DNA of 64,000 bases from Polytrichum commune. Lineage: Eukaryota; Streptophyta; Polytrichopsida; Polytrichales; Polytrichaceae. The notes beneath the pieces were generated by a model. It was not told the origin of the DNA, ran no database searches, and was given only the letters and a program-made list of their open reading frames with translations. Positions within the stretch are counted from its first letter, which is position 1, and each line of letters starts with the position of its first letter. A program made the translations under genes and the position numbers. Below, one piece after another: positions 12,901 to 24,900 of this stretch. The stretch lies in the NCBI GenBank assembly GCA_950295325.1, contig OX485804.1, positions 9,238,001-9,302,000 on the forward strand, written 5' to 3'.

Positions 12901-15900
12901 TACGAGTGAGTACAATTTGCTTATTATTGAACATCCAGGTTGGAATATGTTTCTCATGCTACGTTTGTCTATTTGAAAAGATGGAGGAGTGGATTTATAC
13001 TAAATCCTTACATCTTGAAGAATATTAAAATCAATAAATTTTTTTAACAACCTAGAAACTTTGGAGAATGCTTGGATAATAAGCACCTACCATCGCAACA
13101 AAAAAATAGTGTTGTTATGATCTTTTCAAGCCCTCACCAATTCTTTTTACCAAATAAACAAACAAATAACCAAATAACCAATGTAGGGCAATCTGACGTG
13201 AATTTGATTGGCTTCACCTTGCTCAAGAATCCTCTTGATGCAGGGTGGGGTTTACTGCCTACCTTGCAGTGGGTGGGCTCTTGGCTTCCTACCTACCAAA
13301 CTAGTTCTCCCCCCCCCCCCCCCCTCGTCAAGTAGAGAGGAGATTTCATAGCATGAATCAAACCACCAACCACTCCATTCGGAAATAGGTACCTCTCCAC
13401 TATCACCCGATAGTTTAGGGTCATCTCAAACCATTATCAAAGAAACAATTATTTCAACTACGATCATTTGTGACCATTGTCATTTTGACATTGCAACTGG
13501 ATGTGGATGTCACTAGGAAGGAGTGTCACACTAGTGAATGAGTGCATTGGTAGTGATAGTGGTCATGGCTAACCACCATAATTGAAGATTATGAGGATCA
13601 TTACTAACATTTGGGTTCAAAAGAGTTTAAATACAATACAAGAGTTCACGATCTACTAAACTTCTGCACAATACGGCATTGCCTTGCAAAAATGGCATTC
13701 ACAGTAATTTTAACCATGTTTTCATGAACAAAAGCACTCCCCCTCCTCAAACTTCACCATCTCCCCGACATTGTTTTGGCCGGATTCTTGTTCTCTGGGG
13801 AAAATTTAGGAACACTTCCATATGGATGGGGGATCGATTTCTTGCGCTTTCGCCAACTTGGCTAGCAAATGTTAACGTGCTATTATGCCATTACTCCTTG
13901 GCTACATTGTGTGGGACCAAGTACCACATGAGCATAATTATTCTTTGATTTTAAGATTCTCGATTTACGAAATGAAATGAAATTGATTTTAGAGTCCGGA
14001 AAAGTTGAAAGGCTTATGAAACTTAAAGTACATCAAGATGATGTCAAACTGGCTAATTCCTTAGAGTGGTAGTAGCCTCTATGAGGTAGATGCTAATTTC
14101 AACTTGATGGTCCAATTGAAAGAAAGACTTGAGACTTCCTAATACTACTCTCTCAAATAACGATTGAAACATAGCTCTTATGGAGTATTCACATTGTGTA
14201 CTCTAATTTTTTTGACAAGCAACTGTAAATTATCAAAGTATTTCTATCAGAATGTCTTTCTTTGGAAGGAGACTATCATGTAGTTGCTTAGTTGTTCTCT
14301 ATTGCACGCCTCGGGCTAGATTACATCTTCATTTGGTTGGGCCCTGCCCCTCCCATGCCTCCTTCACTGCTTGGTTTTCCTTTCCATGAGGAGTGCCCGC
14401 AACATCATGGGCACAAGGGGGTCTGCAGAGTGTCATTTGGGACTTGTGGCGCCATAGGTGAGAGGGCCCAAACGATCCTAGTGTGGATGAGGTCCCCTGG
14501 TGTTGAGAATGCCTCCCACCCACAGAGACTAGAAGTCACAAGGGTAAGCCATGAGCATTGGGTAGCTTGTAGTGTCCAAATTCTAGAATGCTCAAGAACT
14601 CCCCAATCGAAGGTGGGAGCTAGGAGATATGGCAATTTGAGTGGGGCGTTGCCTAGGGACAACGCCCCAGACTCAAGAGGGCGTTGTGGTGGGACAACAG
14701 TGACCTGGGAGTGGCGCCCAAGACTGCCAAGGTTGGGACAACCATAAATTCCGCAATACTTGCATGAATGGGGCAAGTGAGGAGTTTATCGACATTTACG
14801 CAAAGAGTAGGTGTCGATGAACATGTCGCTTGATAGAATGGAAGATTGGACAATGAAGTTATAGTGGTTTGAAGCTGCTAAGGGGCTCTAGCCCCAGTAG
14901 CTAGGGGAAAACGTCTACCTAGCCCCAACTCTTAGAAGAGAGGCAATAGGTTACTTGACGGTGGGGTAGGGACTCTACATGGAGTCCTAGAGGCTTATAT
15001 GGGGAGGCAACTCTGCCGACCGACCCTTCCCGTTGAAGAACAATGTGGCCTTCACGGGTGTTGGCCCAACGTGGGGGCGGAGTTGCCAAGTATGTTTTGG
15101 GTTGTTGTAGTGTTGCTCCGGCAACGCGATGATCAACTCAAGATTGGATGGACTTGAATGAAAGTCTCTGCACCTAACCATTGGCTACTTACTAAGGGGA
15201 GTCCCGAATGCATGTGTAGGAGGGTTTGATAATTAAACTATGAGCTTGGAGGTGCTATGGGAAGCTAACCATGTGCGTGTGTGGGATGTGCAGAGTTAGC
15301 TTGCTAGAGTTGCGAAACAATGAAGATAAGTTAAGGCGAACTAGCAAGAGTCGCGACACCGCACTTGCATGGGAACTCTTCCTGATTGGGAACCAATGTA
15401 ACAATACCTAGTCAAAATTACAAGTATTCAAGTTGACATTACTTTCGTTATTCCCAAGTTAATGGATGGAGTTCCTTCATATGCCAAAGGAGCTTAATGG
15501 CATAAGTAACCATGCACTTATTGGCTTAAGTGACCCAATATTAAACTTTTTAACAAACAACTGCAAATTATCAAAGTTTTTCAATCACAATGTCTTTATT
15601 TGGAAGGAGACTATCATGCAGCTACTTAGTTGTTCTCTACTGCACCTACGTACTCCATGTGGTTATTCTCTTGACCCTTCTACGGTGGATTCAGCTCATT
15701 TCGGTTTAAGATTCAACTAGTATATTTTAATAGAAGAATATTCTCATAAAGTTATCCCTTTCTCATAAAATCAATGTGGCCCATGCTAATTATTCTTGCG
15801 CTACTTTCTCACTCACATTAACATGACTATTTAGTGTAGTTTCCGTGTGAGATCCAAGAAGGTCTCAACCAATGTAGGAGTGACACATGGCAAAACTTGA

Positions 15901-16849
15901 GGGGGGGGGAAAAGTTCTTGCTTTGTCGGAATAGAGAACCCTCTACGATAACAACGTTCACTATAAGAATTTGGGGTCATTGAAACTATTTCTTGTGTTA
16001 AATTATTTATCTTTTGAAATGAAAAAAAAAAAAAAAAACACCTCCGGACTGCATGCTATTTGAGAGCTTTGACTAATCTTATTATGTGAAGGTCGTGCTG
16101 CCATTATTTTTGTGGGACACCACTTCTACTTTAACTTATACTGCCCAGGCTCTCGCATGTTGTGAGATCTGCTGCCAAGTCACTTATCATAGCCATTTGC
16201 TTGTAGTACAGGCTGGCATCGCAAATAGTGTAGACTTGGTCCTTGTCATACAAAAAGCACAAGCAAATATGAGGAATAGTTTTGATAGCCGTAGAGGGTA
16301 CTCTCAGGTAGATAGATAGTGGTATTACCGTTACTTTAAATCTGAGAATGTGTACTATGATTCGACTAAGGATGGAAAAATAAAAAAAATAAAAAAATCC
16401 TCTTGTTAGCAATTGATATGGGATTATAACACACCAAATTGTGTCATATTTGAGTTTCATATGCAAAAGGTATAAAAGTTTAAAGTTTTATTGGTAGATG
16501 ATCGGAACTCAAAATGGGAGCATGATGTGGGCTTGATGTGAACCTTAATTTTCCAAGCCCATGAAGGGGTTGTTTTGAATGCATTTTGTGCAATGCCGGT
16601 TGTGGAATTTCATGGACATATTTTGAGGTTGAAGTGGGATACATCCATAGGATCTTGGAAGATGGGAGATTATCTATTTTTAGATATAAAATGGGCATGA
16701 AACCTTATGGATTTTTAGATTATAACATTTGAAAGGAAGGGATGCACATGAAATTGGCATTTTTTACCCCCCAAAAAAGACATTTGAATAACTGAATTCA
16801 TTTGGAAAATGAGTGGAATCCTTGTGTGGTCTTAGTTATTGTGCTCTTG
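9980..16849. other. Repeat-rich intergenic stretch, no recognisable gene
   Basis: AT-rich DNA with dispersed repeats. Bases 11384-11560 match 2338-2500, and 12120-12260 match 20640-20770. Bases 13176-13270 match the reverse strand of about 21010-21135, and 13325-13440 match the 61.8/62.1-kb repeat. A 16-base poly(C) lies at 13309-13324 and a 17-base poly(A) at 16022-16038. The GC-richer island 14311-15500 has open frames on both strands, the longest at 14292-14747, but none resembles a known protein and neither strand is favoured. Confidence 0.55.
14203..15647 (+). repeat. Direct-repeat pair flanking a GC-richer 1.2-kb insert
   Basis: About 105 bases at 14203-14310 recur at 15538-15647. Shared blocks include AAATTATCAAAGT, TTTGGAAGGAGACTATCATG and TTAGTTGTTCTCTA. 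The two copies differ at roughly one base in seven, so they are old. The 1.2 kb between them differs in composition from both flanks. This could be a segmental duplication or the scar of a mobile element, and there is no clear terminal structure to decide. Confidence 0.6.
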
Positions 16850-17220
16850 AGGCACCACGGGCCTTGGCTTGGTGGTTAGGGCTCATGGCCCCCAATGAGG
16901 AGGTTGTGGGTTCTATTCCCCATGCCGGCGTGGTGCTCACCACCTTAGTCCACCCAACTATGGCGGGGGGTCCTTGGACCTTGTTGTATGGGTACCTCAA
17001 AGCCCTTTGGGGGGATATCATGTCCGGTATCTTCAAGGCACTAGTGGCTAGCTAGGACCTAGTATAGTGTGTCACTACAGTGTCCATCCTCGAAAGGGGA
17101 GAGTAGTATTGTCCCAATGTCCCTTTGTCCAGTGGGCATCGGGTCATTGGCATTACGAACGGACACTTTATTCACGCCCGCCCCTTGCTAAAAAGGGACC
17201 GGAGTTTCTATCTATCTATC
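16850..17220 (+). mobile_element. tRNA-derived SINE with (TCTA)n tail and 13-bp target duplications
   Basis: The head is tRNA-like. An RNA polymerase III A-box-like TGGCTTGGTGGTTAGGGC lies near 16865-16882, and a B-box GGTTCTATTCC lies at 16909-16919, at the usual spacing for a tRNA-derived promoter. A ~290-base tRNA-unrelated body follows, then a tail of TCTA units ending at 17220. The element is flanked by perfect 13-base direct repeats, TATTGTGCTCTTG, at 16837-16849 and 17221-17233. That is the signature of LINE-machinery-driven insertion. It has no coding capacity. The tetranucleotide tail, rather than poly(A) or poly(T), is unusual for plant SINEs. The exact target duplication suggests a relatively recent insertion. 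Confidence 0.87.
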
Positions 17221-17707
17221 TATTGTGCTCTTGTCTTTGTTTGTTTGAAGCAATTGTTGAGTTACGTGCTATGGATGACAAAATGTTCAATGACTTTCTC
17301 ACTGGAAAGTGAAAGTAAATTTTATATGTAATAAAGGCCTATTTAGTTCTTGATTTATATTGTCTATACTTAGTGAAGGCATTTATCACATTGAATTGAA
17401 AAGCTTACACATGTCCATTTTCTAGCATGCCATTAGTACGTATACATTTGTTTTTCTCTTCAAACCTCTTGTATATAGGGTATTTAATTTTATAGTGTCC
17501 CATCATTTAGGTTTCCGATGAAGAGTTTCATTGGGGGAATGAACCCTATAACCATGGAATACATGTTCTACAACTTGTCAAGAGGGTCTAATTCTATTTT
17601 TAGGCTTTCGTACATCTAGAATTAAGCCTTATATTACCATGGGTTGAATGTTAGTATGTGGACCTTGATAATAGCTACATGAAGTTGTTTGCCATGTAGT
17701 CAACCTT

Positions 17708-17992
17708 GCATGAATACATGAATACATGAATACATGATACATGCGTTTGTAGTATAACCATAAAAAAGAATCAAAGTCTTTGCAATTCCTAAGAGAGGTG
17801 ACGACCAAACCCAGATCAATTATTGATGCTTATGCATTTACATGTGTAATGTTATTTTTTTAATGTAAACCATTGCCACTCCAATGTATGGTGTGCCCTC
17901 TATGACCATTTATTGGGGATTTCAAACATAGAATACATTCTCTATGTCTACATGGATTGCAAGTGCATATATACACACACACACACACACAT
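17708..17992. repeat. Microsatellites
   Basis: An octanucleotide TGAATACA-type array lies at 17708-17741 and an (AC)n run at about 17974-17992. No gene lies here. Confidence 0.8.
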
Positions 17993-18397
17993 ATACGCTT
18001 GTTGGTGTTGTAGCACTACATCATCGCTTTCAAGGTAGAGAGTTTGCCATACTTGATGCTCGGGGGGTTCACTCCCTCTTATATTTTGCATACACGTGCG
18101 TTCGGGACCTATTTATTGGGGGGGGGGGGTTATTTACCTTGCAGAAAAGATTATAAGGTGATGGTATTTTACATGTAAAAAGCCTGAAAATATTATATGT
18201 GATGGTATTTTACATGTAAACATGTTTCACTGTTCTAAAATCCCCTATTTTACATGTACATTTTTTACAAAATTTATCTACAATGAATATATTGGACCCT
18301 ATTTTTTATCGCACGTTGTTCTACGATTTTCGCCAGTGAACCCCCCGAGACTCGATGTCATTTTGGCATCTATTGCTCGATCCTACACCCTCACCTC

Positions 18398-18826
18398 AAG
18401 GTGGTGGCTCAGTGGCAAAGATGATCTACCTCAATGATGATGATGAGGAACTTATTTGGAAAGTTCCTAGAAAATTCCGATGGAGTACATAAGTTTTTCC
18501 ATTTGTTCCATGTATGTTTGATTTTGAAGTCATTCAACATGTTATTCTCCAACAATTAATACTAATTATTTTTAGTTTTGTTTGAAAGAAAATGGAAGAC
18601 GTGATGCCCCCTCCCACATGCATGATTCTCTGTGTAAATTTAAGACAATTGCAAAGCTTGTGGCTACAACCTCAAGACTACCACATTGTAATAGGTCATC
18701 GGGTTATGATCGTTGCATCGTGTCATTCGTAGATGCCAAGGTGGAGGTCCGGTGCATTGAACATGTTAGTGGTATTGAGTGGCGCCTCGCAAGAGGACCG
18801 GAGTTTCTATCTATCTATCTATCTAA
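18398..18826 (+). repeat. Possible second, diverged SINE copy sharing the 3' tail
   Basis: Bases 18796-18826 repeat the 3' end of the SINE at 16850-17220: GGACCGGAGTTTC followed by TATC/TCTA units. A tRNA-like A-box candidate, TGGTGGCTCAGTGGCAAAGA, lies near 18402-18421. I cannot trace a convincing body or target duplication between them, so only the tail homology is firm. Confidence 0.45.
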
Positions 18827-18999
18827 GTTATCGACATGGGTAGGTCACTCTAAGGCATTTTTGTGCACCACGTGCGGCTAGGGGTTTTTTTGTTTTGGGG
18901 CTATTTACCTTCAAGGGCTGAATTAAAGCCTCCCTATAATTACTTAAATTTCAAAAATAGCCCATTTGTTTGCACCCTTCCATTACTTATATTGTCCAA

Positions 19000-21900
19000 G
19001 TCACTGCAATTTTTTGTACTCTACATTCCTTTTAAGTAATAAAAGCTAATCTACTTCCTAACGCATTGACGAGTGTTAAGAACAACCATGAAAACAAAGA
19101 AGGGTGCAAATAGTAATATCATTGCAAACAAAGTTATGAAGAAAACACATAGGAGACCATAGCAAACATACTAAACATACCTTCTAGGATCCTTATCTTC
19201 AGCCCTATATTAATTTTACAAAAAAATAATGGCCCACATTTTATGTCCATCTAACTTACTTATAATGGGATTGTCTACATTTAATGGCCCCTTCATTATT
19301 TGGAATTCCTTTATAATTTTTATTTCAAATGATTTTAATCCTCTCTATATTATGCCGCACGTTGTTTTTAAAATGCACTAAGTGACCTACCCGTGGTTAT
19401 TGAGTGGCATGGAAGAGGATAGGGGTAGTTACAAAGCTTCTATGCATGATTCTACATAGACCGGATTGGATGTGCAATGTGTCCATTACTTGGATTTGTG
19501 TGACAACGTTTGGATTTTTGGTTTTCTTTTAAATTACCACAATCAATAGACATTGATTTGTGTGGACAATTTTCTAATTATACTCCCATCGATGCTCAAA
19601 ACTTAAGCTTTATTCTCCCACAATGCCTTTGTCAATTTATTTCTCAAACTTACATGAATTCTAAAAATAATTAGCACATGCTCGATACTTGAGATGTGCT
19701 TGCCTTTTTCTTTGGGAGTTGGATGTTGAATCCAACAACAATATTAATATTCATATCTAAACCATCATGCCAAGCTTGCGATTGTTGATTTTTAAGAGTA
19801 GAGGAAGGCATTTCATTAGGTTGATTGCACTTGCTTGAAATACCCACTCATATTATTTTAAACGTAGATGTTATTTATGCCAAAACACCACGGGTATAAA
19901 ATTTCCAGATAATTTTCCTCCCTCACCACTCATAAGTTATTGCTTACTACTCACATGATAGGATTCCCCACTCTCAACCCAACCTAAACTTGACTATTTC
20001 CCATTTCAACATTTTTTTTGCACATTTCTAATTGTCTCTAATTACACAAGTTCAATGACTATGGGTAGATATCCATATTGGCTTGATGTTTATAGTATTT
20101 TTGCTTTTGGATGAACGAGGTTAATGTAAGGGCATAAATCATCCATCAACCAAAAATGGTTGCTTGGGAAGTTAGGGGTGGAAATGATGGACATTCTCAT
20201 CATCAATATGCACTTATTGTGCAAGATTTTAGACTCTTGGGTTTGGATTTTAGCATCGTCTACTTTATTTCATTGTTTAGAATCTTGGAACACAATTTCC
20301 ATGCAGGGATTCAAGTGGATATCAACCAAAGTAGAAATGACATGTAGTGAAATTTGAGAAAATAATGAAAACATTTGTGCCGTTATAAAGCACCCTTTAC
20401 AATATGCATAAATGAGAATGAATGTTGAGGCTTGTTACAAATACATGAAACATGGATAATTGGTCTGTTTTATTGAAAAATTTTCAAACCTATCACAACG
20501 GTAGAGGTTTTGCATCTTTCGTCATATGTAACATTTGACCAAAATTTATGCCATCTGAGATGTATTAACTACACAAACCATAAACTTCTGTGAAACTTGG
20601 GGTCATATGTCACCCCAAATGCATTTAGGGGTTAACACAAAGTGTCTTTTTGATTTTCATTTTTGGATCCACACCTGATCACACAATACTCAAATATAGG
20701 TGTCCCACTGAAATAAGTGACCGAATTAAACATGTTGACTGTAGTCATGATTTTTGGAGTTTGCCAAAAGCATGGGCCTGCAAATGTAGACATGGCATTG
20801 GATGGTTGTGAGTGTTATAAATGAGTAACACTCACAACCATCCACCAAATAGCCATCAAATACCTCACATACCTAGCACTTAATAAGAGAAAACTCGACA
20901 ACAAACAAGAACCAATACTCCCCCCACATAGTAAATGGATATCAAAATAATGTATTTTATTTCACTTTTCACATGTATATATATATATATATATATATTT
21001 CTCACAACACAAGAGTCCACCCACCGTCAGGTAAACAATAAACCCCACTTGGGATTTATTACCTACCTGACACCTGGGATTCTTGAGAAGGGTAGGGCCA
21101 ACGGGCTCAAATTCACATCGGATTACCCGACGTTTCTTTTTCTTTTTCTTTTTCTTCAAACAAATATGTGTAACCTGAAGTGAACCCTAATGGCAGAGAA
21201 GTCGTAGGGGAAGGTGGCACCTTTATTGATTGACAAAATAGGAAACAGGGGAACTGTTTCCTTGTTGAAGTGATTGTTTGGGACTTTGGACAACATAATT
21301 GCACCTCTTTTGGACTTGTCTCCAACATCCAACGAAAATAACATAGACTAAGGTAGGATTCGGGCACTAGGTTTGAAGCACGACGGTCTCTTGGTGAGTT
21401 GAAGTCGAAAAACACAATGAACTTGGTAGCATGACATCACATACTACATAGCTCTTGCATAGACCTAAGGATCGTGAGCTTTCCGACCCAATGCATAGAC
21501 ACAACGTCACAACTTATTAACAACCATAGTGAATTGTCATATGCTCAAACCAGCTGACCATAGGAAAGAGACAAAATAAAACACAAAAAAAATCCTTTGA
21601 GCTTATTTGTAGACAAAGTTCAATTTTCCATCAAATTTAATGTCTAGTCTTGTTTTGATTAATACAATTCTAATATTAGTTCTTATGGGTCTTATCCCTT
21701 TTTATTTTCATTTTTTTATGATAAACATTTTATCTAATCATGTGTGTCATTGGATATAGAACACCCAAATTCGAACATTCCAATGTTCAACAACGTATGC
21801 TTGCGGATGGGCAGGTGGACGAGTAGGTCTATATCTCGTTTATACAAGCATTTTAAATTGCAAAGGAACCTTAACTTTCATGAATCACATGTAAATCACA

Positions 21901-24900
21901 CAATGTCATTTCCTTTAACCTCCTTATAGATATTTTTAAATATTAAAAAATTCCATGAAATATGCGGGCACAACAAGCGCCTCAAGTGCTCAATGTGTCT
22001 AGTAAGTTGTAATGTCGGTGCTTCCACCTTGGGTAGATGGGCCCATTCGAGTCATGGTCCACGGAGTGGAGCCAAGGAAGGCCACATCTGCACCGTGATG
22101 TAATCCAACAAAATGACATTCAAATTTATATTTTGTGAACTATGGACTCTTTGATTTTGCAATGACTTTGCATTGGCATGTATCAACACTATACATATGT
22201 TTTGGGTCTAACTTATAATGCATGCATAATTAATAACCCGAATCTTTCATGCAAAACCCTGTGAATATCATCCAAATTTGTGCATGAGTGGATGATAAGG
22301 TTGCCAGAACTACACGATAAAACGACCATCACTAGTGCTGGTGTGTCTCATGGGCTATAATATAATTAAGGCACATAAAAGGTAGATTCATTAAAACATT
22401 CGTGAAATGGCATTTCTCTGACATGGGCCCTTGCCTTTTCCTACCAGACCACCTCTCTTGCCTCTCTCAACGAAAAACCCGTTGGACCATGTCAGTGCAT
22501 TTATTAGGCCTTAAAAATTATATTTTGGGGACCTCAACCTTCGTGGTCCCTCTGCCATTTTTTCCTTAGTGTAAACCGAAGTTGTCCCGGGACAACTTCA
22601 AGAACCAATCAGCTGCCTTGCAGAGCCCTGGTCCAACTTCATGGTCCATAGTGTAAACCGCCCCTTAGTGTATCACGATATGGTTATGGACCTTAGATAA
22701 AAGGAAATGACTGGTTACAAATAATGTGCATGACAACTTGCCACTGATGCTCTAGTGGGTTGAATAGATTCGGTCTGCATGCATTCCTACCGTTGGGGTC
22801 GTTGATATATTGTTTACCCTTTAATCCTATTAACAATGGGGAGTGGAAATTTTCTTAACACATATAGAATGTTAACACTTTAATTAATACATGTTTAGCG
22901 AACAAGAAGATCTTTGAGCTTGCTCACTACGTCACTCCAAAAATGTGGTGATTTCTTGCACTTCTTTTTGGTGAGCCTCATGTAATGCTTGATTGGTAGT
23001 TAGATTGGATGATATTCTAGTGCGACTCCAACAATTGTCCTTCGGTAACACCATCCACTTGCTTTTCTTTATGTGTTTGTGAGTATTTAAAGTTGCCCAC
23101 AAACACTAATAGTTGCTTATGAACATGATTTTTCATGCAAACATCGAGATTTGAGCTGAAAATCCAAGCTCTCGGGTGCAACAACTTACATATATGAGCG
23201 AGATAGAATTGAACTCCACTCCATTAAAACATCACATTCAAGGACTTTATATTTTATTTTATTTGCATATGTACTTCCATACCTCTTCACCACAACTTCA
23301 AATGCTCAAATCAAATCTCTTGTGAATTGGATATGAATTTTTGAAGTGAGGAAAGTTTTGAGGCGATTTGCAAGAAGCCGCTAGAATTAGAGGCAATTCT
23401 TCATCCTATCACATGCGACCTTTGTCCATCCGTGGCCCATGTTTTCATCTGTATTGTAGTATGTGATATTCATCCGCACTCTGTGTGCACAACGTGTGAC
23501 TTTCTGTCCATTCGCAGCTTCTGAATTCATCTATATTTTCATCCATTTGATGTTCTACCATATCGTGTTTTTCTGTCCAAGTTAGAGATTTTTGGAAAAA
23601 ATCCTCCCAAGTTTAATTACTAAAGCTTGAGGGTTAGTTGTAAGAGCTTGGCAACTTCATTTTAGGTGCCTTTAGGTCAATTTACATTTGATGTTTCATT
23701 AAGACTTTGATTGGCCTTTTTTCTGAGTGGGACTTCATTTTTCTTACGGTTTTTGTCATTGTGCCATTTCTATATGCTTTAGAGGCTAAACTTCAACATA
23801 GAAGGTCATTCTTAATGTCTCAAATATGGTCGAGGGACTCTGAGGCTGCATGGTTTCTTCCTTGTGGTCCTATCCATAGTGACCTACGGGACATCGTGGA
23901 CATGCATCTTATATGTGCTTTATTGGTTTTAGTCAACCAATTGATTTTAGTAGTTTAATTAGGGCAATTGTTTGGATTTTTGACTTTTTGCTTGGGAGAC
24001 CTAGCCTGAGAGATGCAATAAGCAATAGGGCATAAGTACTACCTCTCTGGGGTTGTTTTGCATTTTTCATAAATCAAGGTCAAGGTATGTGTGACATGTT
24101 CATGGGAGGTGGTTTATTTATTCAGTGGTTTTTGTATGGTACCCTCTCACAACTTCGTGCAAACTTCCAAGTCCCATTTTATGTTGTGGGCTAGGCGTTA
24201 TTTGAAAATTGTAGCTATATTGTGGTTATGAGCTCATGGAATGCATTTAATGCTAGAATCATGAATCACATGTGTGCATGACCATGAAATGATACCTTTA
24301 ATATACAATATTTTTTCCCCTTCTAGAATGATATACAGACAAATGTGTAGCTAGAATACATATACAAGTAAAAATATAAATACATCATATCGAATCCAAT
24401 CATATGTATATGCCAAAATGATAAGGGAAAAAATATGGCTAAAATATTATTAGCAAGATATATTTATTTACCATTGATAAAATCATCTACAATATAGGTG
24501 ATTGCAGCCAATGCAATAATGCTATCTAATTTTATATCAAATGATCTATCAAATCATATATACATATACATTATTATTTCATACGAACATAATCCTATTT
24601 TCATATTGGAAACTTAGTTTAAGAGGTCAACTTGTTATTGATGCTCACTCCACCTATTGCCGATTTTGTAGCTCATCCTTCAAACCCAAAACTAACGACA
24701 CTCCAAAAATCCTAAACACAACCTCATTTAAACATCATTGCTATTGCTATATACCTCACAAGGCAAAAATATGCATTTTCCAACTAAACCTGAATTTCAA
24801 AAGCTAAAGAAGCAACCACCTACGAGGTCTGGCCTCGCTTCACTGGTGAACTCCACAATGAATAACCTTTAGAATTTTCAAAGGTTGGTATTTTTCATCT

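Noticed and set aside
14292-14776. Overlapping long frames on both strands (151 and 123 codons)
   Set aside because: Neither resembles a known protein, both lie in the same GC-richer insert, and there is no splice or promoter evidence to favour one.
16850-16925. A functional tRNA gene
   Set aside because: The A and B boxes are present but the sequence cannot fold as a full cloverleaf, and it continues into a SINE body with tail and target duplications.
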